This document shows, piece after piece, positions 26,399 to 33,558 of a stretch of 38,405 nt of DNA. The stretch covers positions 1-38,405 of the forward strand of contig CAMDSH010000028.1 of NCBI GenBank assembly GCA_945907045.1, read 5' to 3'. This DNA is from Rhizobium sp. Q54. GTDB lineage: Bacteria > Pseudomonadota > Alphaproteobacteria > Rhizobiales > Xanthobacteraceae. Position 1 is the stretch's first letter. Each line of letters starts with the position of its first letter. The notes beneath the pieces are model-generated. The model was not told the origin of the DNA and made no database searches. It saw nothing but the letters and a program-made list of their open reading frames with translations. Position numbers and translations under genes: made by a program.

Positions 26399-27496
26399 TC
26401 AGCGGATTGGGGGCAGCGGCGAGCCCGAAATCGATCCCGGCGGCGAGATATCGCGCGGGCCTCCCGCAGGCTGCGGACCAGCCGGCGTATTCAACGCCGT
26501 TGCAGGCGCTTTGTTCTCGCTCGGCAGCACCACCACGCGCGAGCCGACCTGCACGCGGTTGTAGAGATCCTCGATATCCGAATTGAGCAGACGGATGCAG
26601 CCGGACGAAACAAACTGGCCGATGGTCGAAGGCTGGTTGGTGCCGTGGATGCGATACAGCGTCTTGCCGAGATAGAGAGCGCGCGCGCCGAGCGGATTGC
26701 CTTCGCCGCCGGCCATGAAGCGCGGCAGATAAGGCTGGCGCTCTATCATTTCGGCGGGCGGATGCCAGTCCGGCCACTCGGTCATCTTGCTGACGCGTTC
26801 GGCCCCGGCCCAGGTGAACCCATCGCGGCCAACACCGATGCCGTAGCGAATGGCTTTGCCATTGCCGAGCACGAGATAGAGGAACGTGTTCGGCGTATCG
26901 ATGATGAGCGTGCCGGCGGGCTCCTTGGTCTGGAAGTCGACCAATTGCCGTTTAAGCTCCGGCGACAATTCCTTCGGCGGGCCTACTTCAGGCTGATCGT
27001 CAGGCGGCAGCGAAGCGAGCGTCGGCCCGGCAGGCGCCGGCTTCGGCGGCGTCGCGCCGATCACGCCGGGCGGGCGCGGCGGCGGCTGGCCTTCGATCGC
27101 GCCCGGAGGCTGCGTATCCATCTGATGTCCGTAGCCGGGCGCCACGCGCCCGTCGGGCTGAGCAAAACCGGGAGACGGCAGGCGTGCGTCGGCTTCTTCC
27201 GGATAGGCCGGAATAACGTTCGGCCCGCGCGACTGCTGGGCTTGCTGCGGGTTCTGATAGTTGCGCGGCGGCGGCTGGTTCCGCCGGCGAACCACCGGTT
27301 CGTCGTCATCGTCATCAAGATAAGCCCCGGGGGGCGGACCGAAATCGCGGGCATAGGGCGGCGGCGCGCCGCGATAGTTCGGCGGCGGCGAATAATTCGG
27401 CGGATAGGCCGGGTAATTTTGCGCCAAAGCGCCGCCAGCCGGCATGGCGGCAGCCAGCATCAAAGCCGCAAAAAACGCGTCAAATCGGCGGATCAT
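26399..27496 (-). CDS. L,D-transpeptidase (YkuD/ErfK family) with proline-rich N-terminal region
   Basis: This exported 365-residue protein has a signal peptide ending near GGALA (residue 25). About 130 residues follow that are rich in Pro, Gln, Asn and Tyr, including an acidic run DDDDDEP (61-67). The YkuD catalytic domain (about 195-326) has the diagnostic HGT (284-286) and SSGCIRL (297-303) with nucleophile Cys300 and Arg302. These enzymes make 3-3 peptidoglycan cross-links or attach proteins to peptidoglycan in the periplasm and are abundant in Rhizobiales. AAGGAAG lies just upstream of the ATG. The disordered linker probably spans the periplasm. It lies downstream of the carboxymuconolactone-decarboxylase-like gene on the same strand, across a 110-bp gap that holds its likely promoter. 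Confidence 0.9.
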   Translation of the reverse strand: MIRRFDAFFAALMLAAAMPAGGALAQNYPAYPPNYSPPPNYRGAPPPYARDFGPPPGAYLDDDDDEPVVRRRNQPPPRNYQNPQQAQQSRGPNVIPAYPEEADARLPSPGFAQPDGRVAPGYGHQMDTQPPGAIEGQPPPRPPGVIGATPPKPAPAGPTLASLPPDDQPEVGPPKELSPELKRQLVDFQTKEPAGTLIIDTPNTFLYLVLGNGKAIRYGIGVGRDGFTWAGAERVSKMTEWPDWHPPAEMIERQPYLPRFMAGGEGNPLGARALYLGKTLYRIHGTNQPSTIGQFVSSGCIRLLNSDIEDLYNRVQVGSRVVVLPSENKAPATALNTPAGPQPAGGPRDISPPGSISGSPLPPIR

Positions 27497-27606
27497 TGAA
27501 CTTCCTTACCCAGCCTACCCTATATGGGCCTTAATCTGCGTAGGATGAAGGCACATTCAAGACCAGAATAGGGCCTTCTCGCCAATGTGATGCCGCTGAC
27601 GAATCG

Positions 27607-27987
27607 TCAGGTGGTCTTGGCTTCGTTGAGGATTTGCCGTCCCACGCGGAAACAGTCAACGCCGACCGGAACCCCGCAATAGACCGCAATTTGCGTGAGC
27701 ACCGCGCGCAACTCGTTCGGGGTCAGCCCGTTGCGCAATGCTCCGCGGAAATGGCTCTCGAACTCGTGCATTTTGCCCAAGCTTGCGATCATGCCGAGGT
27801 TGAGGATGCTGCGCTCGCGCGGAGTGAGCGTGTCGTCGCCCCAGGCTTCGCCCCAGCAATATTGCGTCACGAAGCGCTGAAAATCACGGTTGAAATCGTC
27901 AGCGCCCGCGAGCGCCTTGTCCACGTAGGCATCGCCCAGCACCTTGCGGCGCATTGCCAGCCCGCGGTCGTAAACTGCCTTGTCCAT
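27607..27987 (-). CDS. carboxymuconolactone decarboxylase family protein (PcaC-like)
   Basis: This 126-residue all-helical protein of the CMD/AhpD superfamily has YCWGEAWGDDTLTPRERS, GKMHEFESHFRGALRNGLTPNELRAVLTQIAVYCGVPVG and VGRQIL, close to 4-carboxymuconolactone decarboxylase. It lacks the redox CxxC of AhpD, so a decarboxylase-type or other non-peroxidase role is more likely. The start at 27987 (MDKAVYDRG) has a GGAAGGA site upstream and gives the usual PcaC length; the frame continues to 28032 but without family support. No other protocatechuate-pathway genes are seen. It is divergent from the PhzS-like monooxygenase, with 113 bp between the two starts, so the pair may act on the same aromatic compound. 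Confidence 0.85.
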   Translation of the reverse strand: MDKAVYDRGLAMRRKVLGDAYVDKALAGADDFNRDFQRFVTQYCWGEAWGDDTLTPRERSILNLGMIASLGKMHEFESHFRGALRNGLTPNELRAVLTQIAVYCGVPVGVDCFRVGRQILNEAKTT

Positions 27988-28039
27988 GTAGCCATTCCTT
28001 CCCAAGTTTTTCAAAGTCATGCCCAAAATCACGCCTATG

Positions 28040-28068
28040 TTGACAGAGATTTGCCGATCCCGTCCATT
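28040..28068 (+). promoter_or_regulatory. possible sigma-70-type promoter for the PhzS-like gene
   Basis: A perfect TTGACA (28040-28045) is followed, after a 17-base spacer, by TCCATT, a poor -10 with three of six consensus bases. It lies 32 bases before the ATG at 28101, in the shared divergent region. The -35 is good and the -10 weak, as would suit an activated promoter, but it could be chance. Confidence 0.25.
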
Positions 28069-28100
28069 CCCGCGTGACGCGATTGATACGGAATGACGAT

Positions 28101-29336
28101 ATGAACGTTGCGATCATCGGCGGCGGCATCTGCGGGCTTTCGCTGGCGCTCAATTTGCACCGGCGCGGCATCGCGGCCTGCGTCTATGAGCGCGCACCGG
28201 AGATCAAGGAGCTTGGCGTAGGCATTACGCTGCTGCCGCACGCGATGCGCGAGTTCACGGCGCTGGGTGTCGGCGAAGCGCTGCTGGCGGCGGGCATCGA
28301 AAATCGCGAGAGCTGTTTCTTCAACCGCTTCGGCCAGCTCATCTACAAGGAAGCGCGCGGAAAGTTCGCCGGTTACTCGTATCCGGAGATCGGCATCCAT
28401 CGCGGCCGCTTGCACATGATCCTCTATCAGGCCGCGTGCGAGCGGCTGGGCGCGGATGGCATCAAAACCAACCACGATTGCGTTGGCGTTGAGCAGGACG
28501 AGAGCGGCGCGAATATCCATTTCAAGGAATTTTCGTCCGGCCGCGCGCTTCCTGCGGTGCGCGCCGACGTGGTGATCGCCTGCGACGGCATCAACTCCGC
28601 GCTGCGCAAGCAGTATTATCCCGACGACAAGGTGGTGTTCACCGGCATCAACACCTGGCGCGGCGTGACGCGCCGCAAACCGATCCTCACCGGGCGCTCC
28701 TACATGCGCGTCGGCTCGATTTTGACCGGAAAAATCGTGATCTACCCGATCGTCGATAATATCGACGCCGACGGCAATCAGCTCATCAACTGGATGGCCG
28801 AGATCAAGCGCGACACGGCGCAGACCAACGACTGGAATAAAAAGGGGAACCTCGCCGACTTCTTCCCGCTGTATGAGAGTTGGAAATTCGACTGGCTCGA
28901 CGTGGCGCAGATGATCCGCGATGCCGATCAGATCCTCGAATACCCGATGGTGGACAAGGATCCCATCGAGCAATGGACCTTTGGCCGCGTCACGCTCGCA
29001 GGCGACGCCGCGCATCCGATGTACCCGCGTGGCTCGAACGGCGCGGCGCAGGCCGCCATCGACGCCCGTACGCTCGCTGACTTGCTCAAATCCAGCGCCG
29101 ATCCGCGCGAGGCGTTGAAAGCCTATGAGACCGCGCGCAGCGCCGCCGCCGCCAAAGTTGTTCGCACCAACCGCGCGCATCCGCCGGATTTCATCAACAT
29201 CAAGGTCGAGGAACTGGTCGGCGACAAGCCGTTCGACAATCTCGACGACTACATCACGCAGGACGAACTGCGCGCGCTGTCGGAAAATTACAAAAAGATT
29301 GCGGGGTTCTCGCTCGCCGACGTGACGCCGGGGTAG
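28101..29336 (+). CDS. FAD-dependent monooxygenase, PhzS/salicylate-hydroxylase-like
   Basis: This 411-residue class A flavin hydroxylase starts directly with the dinucleotide fold (NVAIIGGGICGLSLALN). It contains the substrate-FAD region IHRGRLHMILYQAACERLGA, DG motif IACDGINSALRK, INTWRGVTRRKP, EYPMVDKDPIEQW, and second FAD motif LAGDAAHPMYPRGSNGA. The EYPMVDKDP and MYPRGSNGA segments are very like PhzS (5-methylphenazine-1-carboxylate 1-monooxygenase) as I remember it. Relatives hydroxylate salicylate, 3-hydroxybenzoate or similar carboxylated rings. The ATG at 28101 is preferred over a GTG at 28074. No phenazine biosynthesis genes are present, so a catabolic role on an aromatic acid, with the adjacent PcaC-like protein, is more likely. 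Confidence 0.87.
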   Translation: MNVAIIGGGICGLSLALNLHRRGIAACVYERAPEIKELGVGITLLPHAMREFTALGVGEALLAAGIENRESCFFNRFGQLIYKEARGKFAGYSYPEIGIHRGRLHMILYQAACERLGADGIKTNHDCVGVEQDESGANIHFKEFSSGRALPAVRADVVIACDGINSALRKQYYPDDKVVFTGINTWRGVTRRKPILTGRSYMRVGSILTGKIVIYPIVDNIDADGNQLINWMAEIKRDTAQTNDWNKKGNLADFFPLYESWKFDWLDVAQMIRDADQILEYPMVDKDPIEQWTFGRVTLAGDAAHPMYPRGSNGAAQAAIDARTLADLLKSSADPREALKAYETARSAAAAKVVRTNRAHPPDFINIKVEELVGDKPFDNLDDYITQDELRALSENYKKIAGFSLADVTPG

Positions 29337-29363
29337 CGGCTAGCGCATTGTGAGACTCTCATT

Positions 29364-29501
29364 CCCTCCCCCTGAAAGGGGGAGGGTCAGGGAGGGGGTG
29401 CTTGCGTTTGAGAGAATGAACAACGCAATTACGAATAAGATGACCCCCACCCACCCGTCTTCACTTCGTTTGGCGGGTGACCTCCCCCTTGCAGGGGGAG
29501 G
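29364..29501. repeat. extragenic mosaic repeat with two G/C stem-loops
   Basis: The left stem is ccctccccc/gggggaggg with loop TGAAA (29364-29386). The right stem is cctccccc/gggggagg with loop TTGCA (29481-29501). Between them, gggtcagggagggggtg and gacccccacccaccc are partly complementary, so the whole element can fold into one long cruciform. Such elements are repeated in many Rhizobiales genomes. It fills the gap between the PhzS-like and ketopantoate-reductase-like genes. Confidence 0.75.
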
Positions 29502-29516
29502 CAGAAAGAAGAGTCG

Positions 29517-30446
29517 ATGGCCGCTCAAATCCTGATCGCCGGTTGCGGCGCCATCGGCAGCCTGTTCGCCGCGGCGCTATCTTCGGTGGCGAAGGTGACG
29601 GCCTACGACACCAGCGCCGAGCATGTCGGCGCCATTAACGCGAATGGCCTGCGCATCCTCGGCAAAGGCGAGCGCGTTGCGCGCATCACGGCCACGGACG
29701 ATCCCGCAAAACTGACGGAAAATTTCGACGCGATTATTTTTCTCACCAAATCAAAAGCCACCGGGCCCGCGCTTGCTGCGCTCCGCCCTCACCTGCGTGG
29801 AAATCCACTGCTTGTCACGCTGCAAAACGGCATGGGAAATGCGGAAGTTCTGCTCGGTGTTCCGGATGCAGTGGTCGTGCGCGGCGTCACCATGAACGCC
29901 GGGCGCTATATCGAAGCCGGCTGCGTTGAAAATCTTATTCAGGGCAACACCTGGCTCGGTCCCTTGCGGGGGAATGTCGATGACATCCGCCCGCTCGGCG
30001 ATCTGCTCAACGCCGCGCAAATGCCGACGGAGATTATCGCCGACCCGATGGGCGCTGTGTGGTCGAAATTCGTCTTCAACTGCGTGATGAACCCGGTCGG
30101 CGCGCTGCTGATGGGCAACAACGCCGCGCGCTACGGCTCGCCGGAAATTCGCGCGCTGGTCGACGACATGGCAGAGGAATGCATCGCCGTGGTGCGCGCG
30201 CTCGGCGGCAGTTTTGCGTTCGACCCGATGGATTTCGTCAAGAAAACCCGCGCCAGCGAACTCCCTATCACCAAACACGCGGGCTCGATGGCGCTCGATA
30301 TCGCGCGCGGCGCACCGACCGAAATCGACGAACTCACCGGCTTTATCGTGCGCGAGGGCGAGCGGCTTGGGCTTGCCGTCCCGAATTGCCGCGCCGTTTA
30401 CCGGCTGGTCAAAGGATTGGAGCTCGCCGCCAGGCCTCGCGCGTAA
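29517..30446 (+). CDS. 2-dehydropantoate 2-reductase family protein (PanE/ApbA)
   Basis: This 309-residue NADP-dependent reductase begins with a Rossmann fold, IAGCGAIGSLFAAAL (GxGxxG at 9-14). It has the LTKSK segment (76-80), TLQNGMGN (101-108), and the catalytic-lysine region WSKFVFNCVMNP (Lys184), followed by the helical C-terminal ApbA domain with EIDELTGF. It could reduce ketopantoate for pantothenate/CoA synthesis, but Rhizobiales carry several paralogues of uncertain substrate, so no gene symbol is given. The ATG directly follows the extragenic repeat. No pan genes are adjacent. Confidence 0.87.
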   Translation: MAAQILIAGCGAIGSLFAAALSSVAKVTAYDTSAEHVGAINANGLRILGKGERVARITATDDPAKLTENFDAIIFLTKSKATGPALAALRPHLRGNPLLVTLQNGMGNAEVLLGVPDAVVVRGVTMNAGRYIEAGCVENLIQGNTWLGPLRGNVDDIRPLGDLLNAAQMPTEIIADPMGAVWSKFVFNCVMNPVGALLMGNNAARYGSPEIRALVDDMAEECIAVVRALGGSFAFDPMDFVKKTRASELPITKHAGSMALDIARGAPTEIDELTGFIVREGERLGLAVPNCRAVYRLVKGLELAARPRA

Positions 30447-30593
30447 AAATCGCATTAATTCGAGTGGGTTAGCGGCAAAAAAGTTATCCCCACTTTCAAC
30501 CTCCAACGCAGGTTTTATGCCCGCCATCCGTTTATTGCATAGGGCAAGCACTAGAATGGATGGATCACGAGCGATGGCGGCCACCCCAATCCA

Positions 30594-31133
30594 ATGGACG
30601 ACAGCGATGAAGCGCTCATGGCCCGGATCGCGCGCGGCGACGAGCCTGCATTCCGCGTCCTGTCGCGGCGCCATTTGCCGTCGGCCATCGCCATCGCGCG
30701 CCGCATCACCGGCAACGCCGCCGATGCCGAAGACGTCGCGCAGGAAGCCATGCTCCGCGTCTGGACAAACGCGCCGCGCTGGCAGCCGCTCGCTTCGTTT
30801 CGCACCTGGCTCACGCGCGTCGTGGTCAACCTCTGCCTCGACCGCAAACGGCGCGCGCCCTGGGTCGCGCTCGACGCCGCCGGCGAATTGGCCGACACCA
30901 CGCCCGATGCCGGCGCGCGGATGGAAAGCGCGGAAACCGACAGCCGCATCGCCAGCGCCATCGCGGCGCTGCCCGACCGCCAGCGCGCGGCCATCGTGCT
31001 CACCTATCACGAAGGCCTCAGCAACGCGGACGCGGCTGCGGCGCTCGACACATCCGTTTCCGCCATCGAAACTTTATTGGTACGCGCCAAGCAGACTCTG
31101 CGCCGCGAACTTGGTGACATTATCGGCGAGTAA
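30594..31133 (+). CDS. ECF-type RNA polymerase sigma factor
   Basis: This 179-residue sigma-70 family protein contains only regions 2 and 4. Region 2 (about 8-85) has the DAEDVAQEAMLRVW core-binding helix and the RTWLTRVVVNLCLDRKRR segment. Region 4 (about 120-172) has LPDRQRAAIVLTYHEGLSNADAA and the recognition helix SVSAIETLLVRAKQTLRR. A linker of about 35 residues joins them. The start is not decided by a ribosome site; MARIARGDE at 30618 is an alternative. Two small membrane-protein genes follow within 15 bp and by overlap, and an RND efflux operon comes next, so this factor probably controls that pump and itself. The 147 bp upstream (30447-30593) should contain its promoter. Confidence 0.9.
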   Translation: MDDSDEALMARIARGDEPAFRVLSRRHLPSAIAIARRITGNAADAEDVAQEAMLRVWTNAPRWQPLASFRTWLTRVVVNLCLDRKRRAPWVALDAAGELADTTPDAGARMESAETDSRIASAIAALPDRQRAAIVLTYHEGLSNADAAAALDTSVSAIETLLVRAKQTLRRELGDIIGE

Positions 31134-31145
31134 CGAGTAACGATC

Positions 31146-31505
31146 ATGAACACAAATCATTCCGATTCAAAACTCGACGCACTGCTTACGAAGCATCTCG
31201 CGCGCGACGATCATGCCGCCGATGCGTCGGCTGCGCGCGTGTATGCCGCCTTGAACGCAAAGCCGCTGCCGCGCCAGCATCGTGATTTCGTCTGGCGCTG
31301 GCCGAGCGTGTTGCTCGATCTCGATTTTGCGCCGGCCTGGACGCGCGTCGCCGCGCTCGCGTGCTGCGCGGCGCTCGGGTTCCTCATCGGCATTGCCGGG
31401 CTCGACGGCCAGTTCGATCCCGCGGGCGCCGCGACGTTCGCGTCCCGCAGCGATGTATCGCCCATCGATTTCGAGCCTGAACCGCTGACCGGGTTACGGC
31501 CATGA
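31146..31505 (+). CDS. small single-pass membrane protein, candidate anti-sigma factor
   Basis: This 119-residue protein has a charged N-terminal cytosolic part (about 1-66, with LDALLTKHLARDDHAAD), one predicted membrane helix (about 67-86, including ALACCAALGFLIGIAGL) and a short C-terminal tail predicted to be periplasmic. I do not recognise a named family. It lies 12 bp after the ECF sigma gene and overlaps the sensor gene by 4 bp. That order and topology (cytosolic domain, one helix) is what CnrY-type anti-sigma factors have, so anti-sigma function is inferred from context, not motif. No zinc-binding HxxxCxxC motif is present, so it is not a ZAS-type anti-sigma. Confidence 0.7.
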   Translation: MNTNHSDSKLDALLTKHLARDDHAADASAARVYAALNAKPLPRQHRDFVWRWPSVLLDLDFAPAWTRVAALACCAALGFLIGIAGLDGQFDPAGAATFASRSDVSPIDFEPEPLTGLRP

Positions 31506-31978
31506 GCTTCGCCCACATCGCCTCGACGCCGGGTCCGGCGCCGCGCAAGCTGCTGCTGATCTCGCTGGCGCTCAATCTGTTTTTCATCGGCATCACCGGC
31601 GCGATCGCGATCCGCCAATACGTGGCGCCGCCCGCCATCACCGCCGCGGGCGAGCGCGGCGACGCCGCGCGCATCGAGCAACTGGCGGGGACTTTGCCCG
31701 CCGCCGACGCCACGATCCTGCGGACGCATTTTGCCTCCCGCCGCGCCGCCATCGAGGCCGCGCGCACCGCCTACCGCGCCAGGCAGGAAACGATCCGCCA
31801 GGCCTTGCGAAACGAGCCGTTCAGCGCCGATGCGATGCGCACCGCGATGGCGGAAACGCGGGCGGCGCGGCAGAATTTCGATCAGATATTGCATGGGGTG
31901 GTGCTGGGTGCCGCGTCGGAGATGTCGTCCGCCGGACGCAACAAACTGGCGGACTGGCGGCCCGTGCCTCGGCAGTGA
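31502..31978 (+). CDS. periplasmic heavy-metal sensor/resistance-like protein (Metal_resist, CnrX/ZraP-like)
   Basis: This 158-residue protein is anchored by one N-terminal helix (about 17-37, LLLISLALNLFFIGITGAIAI). Its exported part is mainly helical, rich in Ala, Arg and Glu: LRTHFASRRAAIEAARTAYRARQETIRQALRNEPFSADAMRTAMAE. This alternating pattern, with an LxxxF...RP ending, matches the Metal_resist/periplasmic-heavy-metal-sensor family that includes CnrX, NccX and ZraP. Potential ligands are few: His76, His131, Met112, Met116 and Met141, with no cysteine. CnrX ligates Ni/Co with histidines and a methionine in an HxxxM pair; the counterpart here reads HGVVL, so metal binding is doubtful. 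It starts in an ATGA overlap with the preceding gene. Confidence 0.72.
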   Translation: MSFAHIASTPGPAPRKLLLISLALNLFFIGITGAIAIRQYVAPPAITAAGERGDAARIEQLAGTLPAADATILRTHFASRRAAIEAARTAYRARQETIRQALRNEPFSADAMRTAMAETRAARQNFDQILHGVVLGAASEMSSAGRNKLADWRPVPRQ

Positions 31979-32049
31979 GCTTCAAGTGGGGCGTAATTCC
32001 CGGTTTTATCGAGTAGCGTTCGGTTGAGCGGCGTTTGAAAGTCGTTGTT

Positions 32050-33558
32050 ATGTTTGTTGGCCAATTTCCAGCGATTTCAGCACCCCGCACGGGAACGAGT
32101 GCGCGCGATCGCCGTTTCCTCGCCATGGCCTACGCCGTCTGCCTCGCGCTGCCCTTGTCCGGATGCTTGCTCGGCGGGGAAAAGCCCGATGCCGCGCTCG
32201 ACATCCCGCAAGCCTATCGCGAAGGACCGCAAAACCCGGTCGTTGCCGAAGCGGCGCTGCCGTCGCTCGACTGGTGGAACGGCTTCCGCTCGCGCGAGCT
32301 GACCGAGATCATCGAGGAAGCGCGCTCGTCGAATCTGGACATCGCGGCGGCCATCGCCCGCATCGTGCAGGCCGACGCCACATCGCGCATCGCGGGCGCG
32401 GCGCTGCTTCCGGATATTTCGGGCAGCGGCAGCGGTTCTCGCTCGCGCTCCTCGCAAACGACGACGCCGGGCGAGACGTCCAGCTCCGGCCGCTCCGAGC
32501 GCGCGCTGTATTCCGCTTCGCTGACCGCGAGCTACGAAGTCGATTTCTGGGGCAAAAATCGCGCCGCTTTGCGCGCCGCCGAAGAGAACGCCATCGCCAG
32601 CCGCTACGACCGCGAAGTGGTCGGGCTTGCGACCGTAGCAAGCGCGGCGAACGCCTACTTTCAGGTGCTGGCGGCGCGCGACCGCTTGCGCGTCGGGCGT
32701 GAAAATCTGGTCAGCGCCACGCGCGTGCTCAATCTCATTCAGCAGCGGCTCTCCGCCGGCACGGCTTCTTCGCTCGACACCGCGCAGCAGGAGAGCCTGG
32801 TCGCTACCCAGCGCGCCGCGTTGCCGCCGCTCGAACAAACGCTGCGGCAAAATCAGGCGGCGCTCGCGGTGCTGGTCGCGCGCCCGCCGGAGCGGCTTAA
32901 CATCCGCGGCGGGTCCTTGCGCAGCATCGCGCTGCCGCGCGTGACGCCTGGTCTGCCGTCCGAGCTGCTCACGCAGCGTCCCGACATCCGCGAAGCGGAA
33001 GCGCAACTCGCCGCCGCCAACGCCAACGTGGAAAACGCCCGCCTCGCGATGCTCCCCAGCATCACGCTCACCGCCGAAGGCGGCTATTCGAGCGCGGCGC
33101 TCAACACGCTGGTGCGGCCGGAATCGGTTTTGTTCAGCCTCGCCGCCGGCGTGACACAGCCGATCTTCGACGGCCTGCGGCTGCAAGGGCAGCTCGATCT
33201 CACAAAAGGGCGGCAGGATGAACTGCTGCAGAATTACCGCAAGGCGGCGATCTCGGCCTTCGCCGATGTCGACAACGCTCTCGTCGCCGTCAAGCAGACG
33301 GCGCTGCGCGAGCAGCTTCAGCGCGACGTGGTGACGAGTTCACGCCGCGCCTTCAATATTGCCGAAACGCGGTTGCGCGAGGGAACGGTGGACCTCGTCA
33401 CCGTGCTCAACACGCAGCAGACTTTGTATCAGGCCGAGGACACGCTGGCGCAGGCACGGCTTGCACGGCTGCAGGCGATTGTCAGTTTGTTCCAGGCTCT
33501 CGGCGGCGGTTGGCTGCCGAAGCCAGTGGAAGCGTCGAATGACACGAATGCTAATTGA
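32050..33558 (+). CDS. RND efflux system outer-membrane lipoprotein, NodT/OprM family
   Basis: This outer-membrane channel of about 500 residues belongs to a tripartite pump. A lipoprotein signal ends at the lipobox LSGC, after RRFLAMAYAVCLALP. The trimeric TolC-like barrel and helical tunnel follow, with family landmarks LDWWNGFRSRELTEII, ASYEVDFWGKNRAALRAAEEN, QRPDIREAEAQLAAANANV and VTQPIFDGLRLQGQL. Two internal repeats of long heptad-like helices are clear. The ATG at 32050 is chosen; a TTG at 32035 and an ATG at 32125 are alternatives, the last leaving too short a signal. The adaptor gene overlaps its end by about 20 bp. It starts 71 bp after the sensor gene. Confidence 0.9.
   Translation: MFVGQFPAISAPRTGTSARDRRFLAMAYAVCLALPLSGCLLGGEKPDAALDIPQAYREGPQNPVVAEAALPSLDWWNGFRSRELTEIIEEARSSNLDIAAAIARIVQADATSRIAGAALLPDISGSGSGSRSRSSQTTTPGETSSSGRSERALYSASLTASYEVDFWGKNRAALRAAEENAIASRYDREVVGLATVASAANAYFQVLAARDRLRVGRENLVSATRVLNLIQQRLSAGTASSLDTAQQESLVATQRAALPPLEQTLRQNQAALAVLVARPPERLNIRGGSLRSIALPRVTPGLPSELLTQRPDIREAEAQLAAANANVENARLAMLPSITLTAEGGYSSAALNTLVRPESVLFSLAAGVTQPIFDGLRLQGQLDLTKGRQDELLQNYRKAAISAFADVDNALVAVKQTALREQLQRDVVTSSRRAFNIAETRLREGTVDLVTVLNTQQTLYQAEDTLAQARLARLQAIVSLFQALGGGWLPKPVEASNDTNAN

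Noticed and set aside
30484..30492. TTATCCCCA, one base from a DnaA box
   Set aside because: A single 8-of-9 match without clustered copies, AT-rich unwinding region or dnaA/parAB neighbours does not support an origin.
29751..31010. Minus-strand open frame of 419 codons spanning the reductase and sigma genes
   Set aside because: It runs through two well-supported plus-strand genes and their intergenic region, has shadow-type composition and no recognisable motif.
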